Assembly: GCA_902579115.1 (NCBI GenBank)
Contig: CACHFP010000001.1
Location: 186,001 to 250,000 of the forward strand
Direction: 5' to 3'
Length of the DNA: 64,000 nucleotides
From: an uncultured Pelagibacteraceae bacterium
Lineage (GTDB): Bacteria > Pseudomonadota > Alphaproteobacteria > Pelagibacterales > Pelagibacteraceae
Part shown: piece after piece, positions 25,860 to 33,701 of the stretch
How positions within the stretch are numbered: the first letter of the stretch is position 1
Layout of the letters: every line of letters starts with the position of its first letter
Translations under genes and position numbers: made by a program
Notes under the pieces: model-generated
Databases searched by the model: none
What the model was told of the DNA's origin: nothing
The model's input: only the letters and a program-made list of their open reading frames with translations

Positions 25860-25891
25860 CAATGGCTTAATCTAATTAGGCCATTGTTTTT
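25860..25891 (+). terminator. Strong intrinsic terminator before purE
   Basis: CAATGGCTTAAT / ATTAGGCCATTG, a 12-base-pair stem (one G-T pair) with a three-base loop, followed by TTTTTA. The orientation stops plus-strand transcripts coming through the 40-codon ORF; purE starts 26 bases further on. Confidence 0.85.
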
Positions 25892-25916
25892 ATATTAATA
25901 ATTGTTAAATTAATCT

Positions 25917-26402
25917 GTGAAGCACAATAAACTAAATAATAAAGTTGCCGTAATTATGGGGTCTAAATCTGATTATTCCGTAATGAAAGATTGCGAGAAA
26001 ATTTTAAAAACTCTAAAAATAAAATTTAAGATATCCATAGTAAGTGCTCACAGAACTCCAAAAAGAATGTTTGATTTTGCCGAAAACGCCTCCAAAAATG
26101 GTTTTGCAGTTATCGTAGCAGGAGCAGGAGGATCAGCACATTTACCAGGAATGGTATCATCTTTATCAACATTGCCAGTAATTGGGGTTCCAATTGAGTC
26201 AAAAAAGCTTCGTGGCTTAGAGGCTTTGCTCTCCCAAGCATGCATGCCTCGTGGATGTCCAGTTGCAACAATGCCAATTAATGGATCTTTAAATGCCGGT
26301 TTGTTAGCTGCTTCAATTATTGGAAACTTTGATGAAAAAATTAAATCAAATTTAGAAAAGTGGAAACGTTTACAAACCAAATCCATTAAAAAAAAACCGT
26401 AA
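25917..26402 (+). CDS. purE: N5-carboxyaminoimidazole ribonucleotide mutase
   Basis: Class I PurE, rearranging N5-CAIR to CAIR in purine synthesis. GTG start. Motifs: IMGSKSDYSVM (residues 11-21), VSAHRTPKRM with the active-site His, and AGAGGSAHLPGM, then PVIGVPI. 161 residues. Four bases separate it from purK, its functional partner. A terminator lies 26 bases upstream, so the promoter must be inside that short interval or transcription is regulated by read-through. Confidence 0.96.
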   Translation: MKHNKLNNKVAVIMGSKSDYSVMKDCEKILKTLKIKFKISIVSAHRTPKRMFDFAENASKNGFAVIVAGAGGSAHLPGMVSSLSTLPVIGVPIESKKLRGLEALLSQACMPRGCPVATMPINGSLNAGLLAASIIGNFDEKIKSNLEKWKRLQTKSIKKKP

Positions 26403-26406
26403 TTCA

Positions 26407-27450
26407 ATGACAATAAGCACCCTAGGGATCATTGGCTCAGGGCAACTTGGATCATTACTTTGTCAGGCTGCAAAAAAACTAAATATTAAAACTGTAGTAA
26501 TATCAGATGATGAAAATGGACCTGCCCAAAACTACTCGGGTGAATTTATCTACTCACAATACGACAACAAAGAAAAAATAAAAGAGTTTGTAAGCAAAGT
26601 CGATATTATTACTTATGAGTTTGAAAATATTCCAATAAATATTTTAAATGAGATCGATAAAGAAAAAAAGGTCTTACCTAAACCTGAAATAAATAAAATA
26701 ATTCAAAACAGAAAATTAGAAAAAACTTTCGTCAATGATTTAGGTATTAAGACTACAGAATGGGCCTTTATCAAACAGGCTGGAGATATCGAAAAAAATA
26801 AAAACTTATTACCCGGAATTTTAAAATCAAACACTCTTGGTTATGATGGGCATGGGCAATATGTTTTAAACTCTCTTGATGACGTAAAAAAAAATTGGTG
26901 TTTTACTGCTGATTATATTTTAGAAAAAAAGGTAAATTTAAAAAAAGAGATATCAGTTGTAATAACAAGATATTTAAATGGTGAAACTTATATTTATGAG
27001 CCTATAGAAAATATTCATAAAGACCAAATCTTAAATCATTCAAAAATCCCTGCAGATATAAATAAAGAAATTTTTGTTAAAGCACAGAGCAATGCAAAAC
27101 TTATTTCAGAAAAATTAGATTATGTTGGTACGATGTGTGTTGAATATTTCATCGATCAAGAAGATTATTTGTTAGTCAATGAAATTGCTCCAAGAGTCCA
27201 TAATTCAGGTCACCTGACAATAAATGCGTTTTCCATAAGTCAATTTTCTGGACATGTTGCAGCTGTGTGTAATCTTGGCGTAAAAAAAGTTGAAAAAATT
27301 TCTAACGCTGAAATGTTTAATGTCTTAGGAAAAGATATTGAGACTTATAGATCCAAAACATTTAGTAAAAATGAATTTTTTTATGATTACGGGAAAAAAT
27401 CAATTAAAGATAAAAGAAAAATGGGACACCTTACGGTTTTAAAAAAATAA
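26407..27450 (+). CDS. purK: N5-carboxyaminoimidazole ribonucleotide synthase
   Basis: ATP-grasp enzyme that carboxylates AIR with bicarbonate to N5-CAIR, the substrate of PurE. N-terminal GIIGSGQLGSLLCQAAKKL (residues 7-25), the ATP-grasp LKSNTLGYDGHGQY segment and the NEIAPRVHNSGHLT signature are present. 347 residues. It follows purE by four bases. The stop is immediately adjacent to the convergent dioxygenase gene. Confidence 0.96.
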   Translation: MTISTLGIIGSGQLGSLLCQAAKKLNIKTVVISDDENGPAQNYSGEFIYSQYDNKEKIKEFVSKVDIITYEFENIPINILNEIDKEKKVLPKPEINKIIQNRKLEKTFVNDLGIKTTEWAFIKQAGDIEKNKNLLPGILKSNTLGYDGHGQYVLNSLDDVKKNWCFTADYILEKKVNLKKEISVVITRYLNGETYIYEPIENIHKDQILNHSKIPADINKEIFVKAQSNAKLISEKLDYVGTMCVEYFIDQEDYLLVNEIAPRVHNSGHLTINAFSISQFSGHVAAVCNLGVKKVEKISNAEMFNVLGKDIETYRSKTFSKNEFFYDYGKKSIKDKRKMGHLTVLKK

Positions 27451-28260
27451 TTATTTAATTGTTATTCTATGCATAACTCTTCTGCAGTTCTTTATTTCAC
27501 TAGCCATATGCAGAATACTTAAATTATCCCAAAGACAGATATCACCTTTAGTCCACTCATATGAAAATATAAAATCTTCTTTGTTGACGTGATCTACTAA
27601 ATAATTTTTTAAATATTCAGCTTCATCTTCCTTTACATTTTTAATCTTCATTAAATGTCCTGGAGATACATAAAGAGTTTTCTTTCCATCTACAGTAATA
27701 ACTATTGGATGTTCGGCCACCATACTTTCTGAAGATTTTATTCCAATTTCTTTTTCTCGTTCGAGTCTTGTAATTGCTATCGGACCTGCCGATGAAAAAA
27801 CTCCAGTAGCGTCTTTAATTTTCTCTTTAATGTTGTCTGGTAATTTATCGTAAGCATTAAAGCCAGATGAGAATATAGTGTTACCTTGGCCAACCGGTAT
27901 TTCTATACCCATTAACATTGTATATCTAGGTCTATCATTAGCTAAATAACTTGTATCCTGATGTAGCCAGCTAGAGCCGAAACTTAAATTTTTATCATCA
28001 GGCTTTCTCTCGATTACATTTATAAATGGAAATTTTTCATCTAAACTTTTAAGTCTTGGATAGACTACGGGTTGACCTATATTCTTTGCAAAATTTTGAT
28101 AGGTTTCAGGATCAAGATTTTGTTCTTTTATAAATATAACTCCATACTTGTTTAAAATCTTTTTTATTTCTGTTGCCTGATCTTGATCTAGGGATTTTAA
28201 ATTAATGTCGTTGATGTAAGCCCCAACATTATTTTTTCCCGGTGAGATAGATAAATTCAT
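27451..28260 (-). CDS. TauD/TfdA-family Fe(II)/2-oxoglutarate dioxygenase
   Basis: 269 residues. The iron ligands are visible as HxD in SSWLHQDTSY and a distal His in CRRVMHRITI, with the 2-oxoglutarate-binding Arg nearby; KPDDKNLSFGSSWLHQD and GDICLWDNLSILH are typical. Members hydroxylate taurine, phenoxyacids, carnitine precursors and other small acids; the substrate here cannot be told. It is last in a four-gene minus-strand run (FAH-like hydrolase, 36-residue peptide, SRAP protein, dioxygenase) and starts immediately after the SRAP stop. Confidence 0.88.
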   Translation of the reverse strand: MNLSISPGKNNVGAYINDINLKSLDQDQATEIKKILNKYGVIFIKEQNLDPETYQNFAKNIGQPVVYPRLKSLDEKFPFINVIERKPDDKNLSFGSSWLHQDTSYLANDRPRYTMLMGIEIPVGQGNTIFSSGFNAYDKLPDNIKEKIKDATGVFSSAGPIAITRLEREKEIGIKSSESMVAEHPIVITVDGKKTLYVSPGHLMKIKNVKEDEAEYLKNYLVDHVNKEDFIFSYEWTKGDICLWDNLSILHMASEIKNCRRVMHRITIK

Positions 28261-28887
28261 TTAGTTCAAAGGTTTAATTAAAGCAGGGTCATTATTTACT
28301 GGATTATTAACATCTTTTGATATCTCATGAAACTTTAAATTGGGTGGTTTAATAGAGTTTAATATTTCCATAGCATCTTTTTTAATGTTCAAATAATTAT
28401 TAATCTGGCTTTGATTAATAATCATTGGTTCTCTGTGATGGATTGTACTAATTTTTTCAGTTGCTTCTCTTGTAATTATACAAAATTGGCCATTCTGATA
28501 TATCCCGGCAAAATACATCAATTGATCATCCTCTTTTGAAAAATAATATGGAGTTTTTGTTTTATCCTCTCTTTTCCATTCATAATACCCATCAGCTGGA
28601 ATAATACATCTTGAAGTCTGGACAAGATTCTTAAAAGTAACTTTTTCCATAAGGGTTTCTCTTCTCGCATTGATAAGAGGAGAAAATTTGTCTAATTTTT
28701 TAGACCAACTCGGTACTAATCCCCACTCATAAAGTTCAAGAGCCTTACCATTTGAATAGGATTTTATTACAGGTAACTTTTGAGTTGGGTGTGCATTATA
28801 ATTATCTGTGTCTTCAACCTTTATGTTTGTTTTTACCAAATCAACGGTTTTAGTTACTGGTTTTCGAATACTATATCTTCCACACAT
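28261..28887 (-). CDS. SRAP-domain abasic-site DNA-protein crosslinking protein (YedK/HMCES)
   Basis: The invariant catalytic Cys2 (MCGRYS) forms a thiazolidine crosslink with abasic sites in single-stranded DNA, shielding them. Other SRAP motifs: LINARRETL, CIIPADGYYEW and TIHHREPMI with the conserved His. 208 residues, as usual for bacterial YedK. Its ATG shares a base with the stop of a 36-residue peptide gene (TAATG), indicating coupled translation. Confidence 0.93.
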   Translation of the reverse strand: MCGRYSIRKPVTKTVDLVKTNIKVEDTDNYNAHPTQKLPVIKSYSNGKALELYEWGLVPSWSKKLDKFSPLINARRETLMEKVTFKNLVQTSRCIIPADGYYEWKREDKTKTPYYFSKEDDQLMYFAGIYQNGQFCIITREATEKISTIHHREPMIINQSQINNYLNIKKDAMEILNSIKPPNLKFHEISKDVNNPVNNDPALIKPLN

Positions 28888-28997
28888 TATTTATTTTTTC
28901 TCTCTCTTTTAAGCTTTCTTTTTTCTTTTAAAGATAACTTTGCTTTTTTCATAAAGCTTCTATCTTTTTGACTTTTACCCGAATATCTTTTCGACAT
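28887..28997 (-). CDS. 36-residue highly basic small protein
   Basis: ATG at 28997 with GAGGA about 7 bases upstream, 36 codons, and a TAATG stop-start overlap with the SRAP gene; it begins two bases after the FAH-like gene stop. The product (MSKRYSGKSQKDRSFMKKAK then an alternating Lys/Arg/Glu stretch) is about half Lys/Arg. The ribosome site and the tight spacing on both sides make it a likely real gene. Function unknown; nucleic-acid binding is a guess from charge and the SRAP neighbour. Confidence 0.68.
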   Translation of the reverse strand: MSKRYSGKSQKDRSFMKKAKLSLKEKRKLKRERKNK

Positions 28998-28999
28998 AC

Positions 29000-29836
29000 T
29001 TAATCCTCTATTATTTCATGAAATTGTTCACCTAGTCCATCTACTTTTAGGTGAAGTTTGTCGCCTGCCTTTAGAAATTCAGGTTTTTTCATTTCCATTG
29101 CCGTACCCGCAGGTGTACCAGTAGTGATAATTGTCCCAGGATACAAAGTCATAAATTGACTTAAATGAGAAATTAAAAAATTGAAATTGAAAATCATTCT
29201 CTCTGTATTTCCAGTTTGTCTTCTGTTGCCATTTACATCTAAAGCTAAGTTAATATTATTTAAGTTTTTTATTTCATCTCTAGTTACAAGATAAGGTCCA
29301 GTTGGCCCTGCTATAGATTTACCTTTAATCCATTGACCTCCCCTTTCTTTTTGCCAAGATCTTTCAGATATGTCGTTAACAATACAGTAGCCAAATACAT
29401 AATCTTGAGCATTTTCTTCCATAATATATTTGCCTTCTCGACCAATAATCATGGCAACTTCAACCTCGTAATCCATTTTACTAGCAGACTTAGGTTTTAC
29501 TATTTGATCATTAGGACCCTGAATACATCCTGAGCTTTTATTAAAAACAATTGGTTCAGTTGGTAATTTGGATTTGGTACCTTCTGCATGTGCTTTATAA
29601 TTCAAACCTATTGCTAAAAAATCTACGGGATTTGAGATGCAAGCCCCGATTCTAATATTTGAGTTGATTTCTTTAAGTTCAGATAATTTTATTTTTTTTA
29701 ATTTGTTTAATGTTCCTTGATTAATAGTTTCTGGATTTAAATCTTGGACATGTTCTGAAAGGTCTCTGATTTTATCATCTGAGTCTAAAGCAGCTACGAT
29801 TTCGCTACCTAACTTGCCGACTCTTAATAATTTCAT
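29000..29836 (-). CDS. Fumarylacetoacetate hydrolase-family protein
   Basis: 278 residues of the FAH fold: GLNYKAHAEG, IVFNKSSGCIQGPND, the metal-binding acidic triad in MDYEVEVAMIIG and VNDISERSWQ, and TIITTGTPAGTAM near the end. The family cleaves C-C bonds in acylpyruvates, oxaloacetate or ureidoglycolate-like compounds. Length and the RGGQWIKGKS segment are closest to the 2-hydroxyhepta-2,4-diene-1,7-dioate isomerase/ureidoglycolate lyase-like group. It heads the operon ending in the dioxygenase, so both might act on one organic acid (inference). Confidence 0.88.
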   Translation of the reverse strand: MKLLRVGKLGSEIVAALDSDDKIRDLSEHVQDLNPETINQGTLNKLKKIKLSELKEINSNIRIGACISNPVDFLAIGLNYKAHAEGTKSKLPTEPIVFNKSSGCIQGPNDQIVKPKSASKMDYEVEVAMIIGREGKYIMEENAQDYVFGYCIVNDISERSWQKERGGQWIKGKSIAGPTGPYLVTRDEIKNLNNINLALDVNGNRRQTGNTERMIFNFNFLISHLSQFMTLYPGTIITTGTPAGTAMEMKKPEFLKAGDKLHLKVDGLGEQFHEIIED

Positions 29837-29860
29837 TAATTAATTCTAATAAAGATTTAA

Positions 29861-30304
29861 TTATTTCACAAATCTTTTTATTCGTTCTTCGGTTGTAGTA
29901 TCCGGCCCATCATATTTATAAGTTTTTGATTTTTCCATCACACTTATACCTTTAGTGAATATAAAGATGAAAAATACAATAAAAGCTACAGAAAAGATTT
30001 TAGCTGGGCTTAATTCACTTTTTTCTTCAAAACCTGTTTGTTGTCGATCTCTAGCTTTATGAAAGATTTTAAAAGTAAGGTATGTTAAAATGATTAAAAG
30101 AACGTGTCCTAAAAAAACGCCAGCAAAACCTAAAGCGAAAGTAGTTAAATTAAAAATATACAACGAAAAAAGTAAGCTCCATAAAAACGAAAGAGTGCAT
30201 AGAATCTGGAGTCTGACAGTTTTTGGAAGCGCTCGAAAATCCCCTTTGCTGTCATCGAACATAACTGAGGCAACGTCTATAAACCAATTTTTTAATTTTT
30301 CCAT
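29861..30304 (-). CDS. Membrane protein of unknown function
   Basis: 147 residues with three predicted membrane helices (about 30-52, 56-80 and 104-122). The N-terminus is amphipathic (WFIDVASVMFDDSKGDFRALP) and cytosolic loops are basic. No family recognised. It lies 24 bases upstream of the FAH-like gene and 37 bases downstream of the flavodoxin-like gene on the same strand, so it may belong to one long transcript. Confidence 0.65.
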   Translation of the reverse strand: MEKLKNWFIDVASVMFDDSKGDFRALPKTVRLQILCTLSFLWSLLFSLYIFNLTTFALGFAGVFLGHVLLIILTYLTFKIFHKARDRQQTGFEEKSELSPAKIFSVAFIVFFIFIFTKGISVMEKSKTYKYDGPDTTTEERIKRFVK

Positions 30305-30341
30305 ATTTAATTTATATACTTTTTAAATAAAATTAAAAATA

Positions 30342-30920
30342 TTATAAATTTCGCACCAATTTTCTCACTTTTTGCATGTGCGTATCAAACTTTTTCTGTG
30401 TCATGCCGGGTAGAACCTCATAGAATCTTATGTAGCTTGTCTTCATACCACCAAGTTTTAAAACACCTGCTTTAATTCTTCTAAATGGAATATTTTGAAA
30501 CCAAGTTTGAATTGAGAACCAATTTCCCCCATAAGTCATTGACATAATTGCTTTTTTACCTTTCATTGCTCCAGCAACAGGATACCCCCAGTTCCCAACC
30601 AGTCTTTGAAAGCTGAAAAAAAATTTTGGGGCGAGTACTAGGTCAATCCAGTTTTCCATAATTGCAGTAGCTCTTAAATTATAACAGGGTGAGATCATAA
30701 AAAGAATATCACATTTTACCAATCTGTTTCTATAATCTAAAACCTGATCGCTTAAAGGAGAACCATCATAAAATGGTAATGGCTTTTCTTCGTGTAAATT
30801 TATTAAATCAATTTCATAACCTAAATTTTGAGCCTCTTCAATAAATGTATCTCTTATACATTGATTAAAACTTTTTTTTGTATTGTGATGACCGTAGACT
30901 ATAAATATTCTTTTAGGCAT
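30342..30920 (-). CDS. Flavodoxin-fold NAD(P)H dehydrogenase (quinone)
   Basis: 192 residues of the NQO/KefF-like flavodoxin-2 family: N-terminal RIFIVYGHHNTKKSFN with the FMN phosphate-binding loop, the DILFMISPCYNLRATAIMENWID segment and a conserved LVGNWGYPVAGAMKGKKA stretch. Likely two-electron reduction of quinones or other electrophiles. The ATG shares one base with the stop of a 52-residue membrane protein (TAATG), so the two are co-translated. Confidence 0.85.
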   Translation of the reverse strand: MPKRIFIVYGHHNTKKSFNQCIRDTFIEEAQNLGYEIDLINLHEEKPLPFYDGSPLSDQVLDYRNRLVKCDILFMISPCYNLRATAIMENWIDLVLAPKFFFSFQRLVGNWGYPVAGAMKGKKAIMSMTYGGNWFSIQTWFQNIPFRRIKAGVLKLGGMKTSYIRFYEVLPGMTQKKFDTHMQKVRKLVRNL

Positions 30921-31078
30921 TACTTATTGTCTATATCATTTTTTTCATTTTTTCGTATTAGAAATCCCGAACCTATCCCCACTGCAATGGCTGATATAAC
31001 CCACGAGTATTCTTGTTCGCTGAAAAGAACTAATAGACCAAAACCTATAATGATTACTCCTAAAAGCTTATTATCCAT
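30920..31078 (-). CDS. 52-residue two-helix membrane protein
   Basis: ATG at 31078, 52 codons, stop overlapping the start of the flavodoxin-like reductase gene as TAATG. Residues 5-19 (LLGVIIIGFGLLVLF) and 27-41 are hydrophobic, separated by a short polar SEQEYSW turn; the tail is charged (RKNEKNDIDNK). This is a plausible small membrane hairpin protein translated together with the reductase. Too short for most gene finders; no family recognised. Confidence 0.62.
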   Translation of the reverse strand: MDNKLLGVIIIGFGLLVLFSEQEYSWVISAIAVGIGSGFLIRKNEKNDIDNK

Positions 31079-31201
31079 TGACAAATATAAACCTTATATT
31101 AAAGTTTACTTACCCATCTGTCATGGGAAAAAAAAGACAAGGCATTCGACATGCCTGACCTATAAAGGGTTGCAAAGTCGGTAGAAATGAAAGGAGTTGC
31201 T

Positions 31202-31393
31202 ATGAATAGATTTAGCAAACTGTATGGAAATTCTGCCGTAAAAAAAGCTGAGCAGAAACTCTCAATGCAGTTAAGTAAAAACCAAAAAGCCCCCGAGGCC
31301 AACGCCAATGGGACAGCTGGTTATTTGGTTAAAAACGGAAAAAATTCCGGAAAAATTTTGAAGCATTTAAAAACTGATAAAAATCAGCTTTAA
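31202..31393 (+). CDS. 63-residue small basic protein
   Basis: The ATG at 31202 is preceded by AAGGAG at six bases, better than an in-frame ATG at 31187 that contains the ribosome site. The product (MNRFSKLYGNSAVKKAEQ ... GTAGYLVKNGKNSGKILKHL) is basic, Asn/Lys/Gly-rich, and looks partly disordered. The leader contains two small hairpins (31114-31128, CCCAT/ATGGG; 31140-31156, AGGCAT/ATGCCT), and a G/C-rich hairpin follows the stop. Probably monocistronic. Function unknown. Confidence 0.65.
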   Translation: MNRFSKLYGNSAVKKAEQKLSMQLSKNQKAPEANANGTAGYLVKNGKNSGKILKHLKTDKNQL

Positions 31394-31402
31394 ACTTTTA
31401 TA

Positions 31403-31428
31403 GGGTGGGGACTTTAAAATCCCCACTC
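31403..31428 (+). terminator. Hairpin after the 63-residue gene
   Basis: GGGTGGGGA / TCCCCACTC (nine pairs with one G-T) with an 8-base loop, 10 bases after the stop and 21 bases before rlmN. Only a weak T-rich stretch follows, so it may terminate partially or protect the mRNA end. Confidence 0.6.
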
Positions 31429-31448
31429 AAGTCTTTAATATCCTCCTA

Positions 31449-32540
31449 ATGGAAAAACAAAATTTTTATGATCTTAATTTCGATCAACTAAAAGCTTTTT
31501 TAATTGAAAAAGGAGAAGTTGAGCCAAAAAAAGCAAAGATGAGGTCTCAACAACTTTTTAATGCAGTTTATAAAAAAAATATAAAAAGTTTTGATGAGCT
31601 TACTACATTTGGAGTTGAGTTAAGAAGTAAGATTAAAGATTTGATTAGTTTAGAAAAACCAAAAATTGTAGATGTTCAAAAATCTAAGGATGGAACAATA
31701 AAATTTCTTTTAGAGCTCAAAGATAAAAGAAATGTCGAGACAGTTCTTATTCCGGATAAATCTCAAAGTAGATATACAATTTGTTTATCGGTATCTGTAG
31801 GTTGTTATCTCTCCTGTGAATTTTGTGCCACAGCTCAGATCTCTAAGAAATTAGTTAGGAATTTGTCACCGGGAGAAATAATCTCACAAATAATTTTAAG
31901 TAAAGATTATATTAATGATTGGTCGACACAGAAAAAAATAACCAATCAAGTATTGATGGGTGAAGGTTCTCCATTTTTAAATTTAGATAATGTAAAAGTA
32001 GCGATTGACAACTCAAAAAATAAAGATGGCTTAGAATATGGCAGAACTAGGATCACAGTCAGCACTGTAGGAGTTGGAACTACAAAAGACAATTTAGATG
32101 CTATTGAGTGGGCTGCAAACGAATTAGACGTTTATCTTGCATGGAGCTTACATAGCTCAATACCAAAACATAGATCAGAGTTAATGCCAATAAATGAAAA
32201 ATATTCTATTAATTCATTATTACCAAAACTACAAAAGTATTATGAAAAAACAAAATTACCTATTTTTATTGAATGGATATGTTTAGATGAAAATCTAACA
32301 GATAATCACGCTAAAGAATTAATAAAGATTATGAAAAAAGTTCCTTCAAAGTTAAATTTGATTGAATTTAATCCTCTCTCGAACAAAGATTTCAAGCCGG
32401 CAACTCAAGAAAATATAGATAAGTTTTCTAAAACAATTCAAGAAGCTGGATTTCTATCTTTGTTTAGACGAAGTAGGGGAAGAGACATAAATGCATCTTG
32501 TGGATCTTTAGCTAATAGTAAAGCTATAAATAATGAATGA
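31449..32540 (+). CDS. rlmN: Radical-SAM rRNA/tRNA methyltransferase of the RlmN/Cfr family (divergent)
   Basis: 363 residues. The radical-SAM cluster is C119-x3-C123-x2-C126 (GCYLSCEFC), and the C-terminal Cys at about 351 (INASCGS) matches the methyl-carrying Cys of RlmN, which makes C2-methyladenosine in 23S rRNA (A2503) and some tRNAs. Several otherwise constant motifs are changed: GMGEP reads GEGSP, and SLHAPxxxLR reads SLHSSIPKHR, though LMPIN is intact. Substrate could differ from canonical RlmN. The next gene overlaps it by 8 bases. Confidence 0.85.
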   Translation: MEKQNFYDLNFDQLKAFLIEKGEVEPKKAKMRSQQLFNAVYKKNIKSFDELTTFGVELRSKIKDLISLEKPKIVDVQKSKDGTIKFLLELKDKRNVETVLIPDKSQSRYTICLSVSVGCYLSCEFCATAQISKKLVRNLSPGEIISQIILSKDYINDWSTQKKITNQVLMGEGSPFLNLDNVKVAIDNSKNKDGLEYGRTRITVSTVGVGTTKDNLDAIEWAANELDVYLAWSLHSSIPKHRSELMPINEKYSINSLLPKLQKYYEKTKLPIFIEWICLDENLTDNHAKELIKIMKKVPSKLNLIEFNPLSNKDFKPATQENIDKFSKTIQEAGFLSLFRRSRGRDINASCGSLANSKAINNE

Positions 32541-33489
32541 ATTAAACATTTTCCTAGGGGCGACAGTCGCGGATGCGGCGGCTAGACCTTTGCATTGGGT
32601 TTACAATCCAAAAAAGTTTAAAAAGTATATTAAAGGAAAAAGGGAAATTGTCTTTCTCAAAAAAAACAAAAGCCCCTTTTACTCCATCAAAACAGGAAAT
32701 GTTTCAGGTTATAACGACATTGGCCAAGTTATGTTTTATACAATTTCAACTTCTAAAAAGAAATCTGATATTCTTAAGAACTTCAAAAAAAATATTATAA
32801 AGCACTTTGGACCTGGTTCAAATTATTGGAGGAGTTTAAAAAAAAGAAAGAAATATAAGAAGATTAAATGGAAAAAACCTTTAAATGGACCCTGGATTCA
32901 TCAAAATTTCATAGAAACAATTCAAAATATCAAAGCTAAAAAGAGCATTACTGGGGGCACAAAAGTAAATGAAAGTGATGGGTTTTGTGCAGCATTGCCT
33001 TATTATTTTTTAGTAAGCAAAGAGGACAAAGAAGTAAAAAAAGTAATAAGAACTGTAGCAAATTCAAATATTAATGAAGTTTATGGATTAGCTAGACTAA
33101 AGATCATAGATTTAGCCAGTAAAGGTGAGAAGAAACCAGTTCAGAAATTTATTAAAATTTACAATAATAAGTATTTTAAAGAAGTAATTTCAGGCATTAA
33201 AAAAGTATTAAGATTAAAAAAACAAAATCATACAGTTGTTTGTAGAAGGCTTGGAATGGCTTGCTCAGACCCAGGAAACTATCTTAGCGCTATTCATTGT
33301 ATAATAACTACAAACAATTTTAAGCAAGCTATCATTAAAACGATAAAAGGAGCTGGTTGTAATGCTTCTAGGTCAAATTTTGTTGGGGCCTACTTTACTG
33401 CATTAAATGGAGTCAAAGATATTCCAAATGGTTGGATTAAAAAAACTTTGCCTGCAAGAAATATATTAAATTTTTTAAAAAAAAATTAA
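32533..33489 (+). CDS. ADP-ribosylglycohydrolase-fold protein with lost metal-binding motifs
   Basis: 318 residues with the DraG/ARH layout: N-terminal GATVADAAARPLHWV, a motif at residues 59-65 (GYNDIGQ) where active DraG-type enzymes have DDTQ, and a C-terminal GAGCNASR (273-280) where they have GGDTDS/T. Two of the Mg-binding Asp residues and neighbours are therefore missing, as in the non-catalytic ARH-like and J1-crystallin relatives. It may bind ADP-ribose or nucleotides without hydrolysis, or use other chemistry. The start overlaps rlmN by 8 bases. Many Lys residues. Confidence 0.75.
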   Translation: MNELNIFLGATVADAAARPLHWVYNPKKFKKYIKGKREIVFLKKNKSPFYSIKTGNVSGYNDIGQVMFYTISTSKKKSDILKNFKKNIIKHFGPGSNYWRSLKKRKKYKKIKWKKPLNGPWIHQNFIETIQNIKAKKSITGGTKVNESDGFCAALPYYFLVSKEDKEVKKVIRTVANSNINEVYGLARLKIIDLASKGEKKPVQKFIKIYNNKYFKEVISGIKKVLRLKKQNHTVVCRRLGMACSDPGNYLSAIHCIITTNNFKQAIIKTIKGAGCNASRSNFVGAYFTALNGVKDIPNGWIKKTLPARNILNFLKKN

Positions 33490-33497
33490 ATTAAGTG

Positions 33498-33526
33498 TTG
33501 ACTTTTAAAAATCAGTAATATACATT
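33498..33526 (+). promoter_or_regulatory. Housekeeping (sigma-70-type) promoter upstream of rmuC
   Basis: TTGACT (33498-33503), 17 bases, TACATT (33521-33526). Start expected near 33533, leaving a leader of about 180 bases before rmuC that is filled by two related hairpin units. It lies right after the DraG-like stop, separating rmuC-sbcB from the rlmN operon. Confidence 0.7.
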
Positions 33527-33542
33527 ATTAAAACTAAATATA

Positions 33543-33701
33543 ACTACTTGTTTAGATGTGATTGTTTAGTATCCTTTCGTTTCTTTTCTTTCATCTAAAC
33601 ATTGCTTAAATAAGTAGCTAAATTAGTAAACCGACTACTCGTTTAGAAGTTGGATGTTAGTTCTTGCCTTTTTGTTTAACATTCTCTTCTAATGAGTAGT
33701 T
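33543..33701 (+). ncRNA. Tandem structured leader RNA upstream of rmuC
   Basis: Two homologous units. Unit 1 (33544-33617): CTACTT pairs with AAGTAG and the adjacent GTTTAGATG with CATCTAAAC (33592-33600), nine perfect pairs. Unit 2 (33635-33699): CTACTC pairs with GAGTAG, TTAGAAG with CTTCTAA, and inside, GGATGTTA with TAACATTC. Both begin ACTACT-GTTTAGA and end AGTAG-TAAA, with alignable loop sequence. Outer-stem positions 33549/33612 and 33640/33694 differ as a compensatory pair (T-A versus C-G). No reading frame explains it. Most likely a duplicated cis-regulatory RNA on the rmuC mRNA; I do not recognise the class. Confidence 0.65.

Noticed and set aside
30828..31184. 118-residue plus-strand frame across two minus-strand genes
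   Set aside because: Antisense to the flavodoxin-like gene and the 52-residue membrane gene, both with better support.
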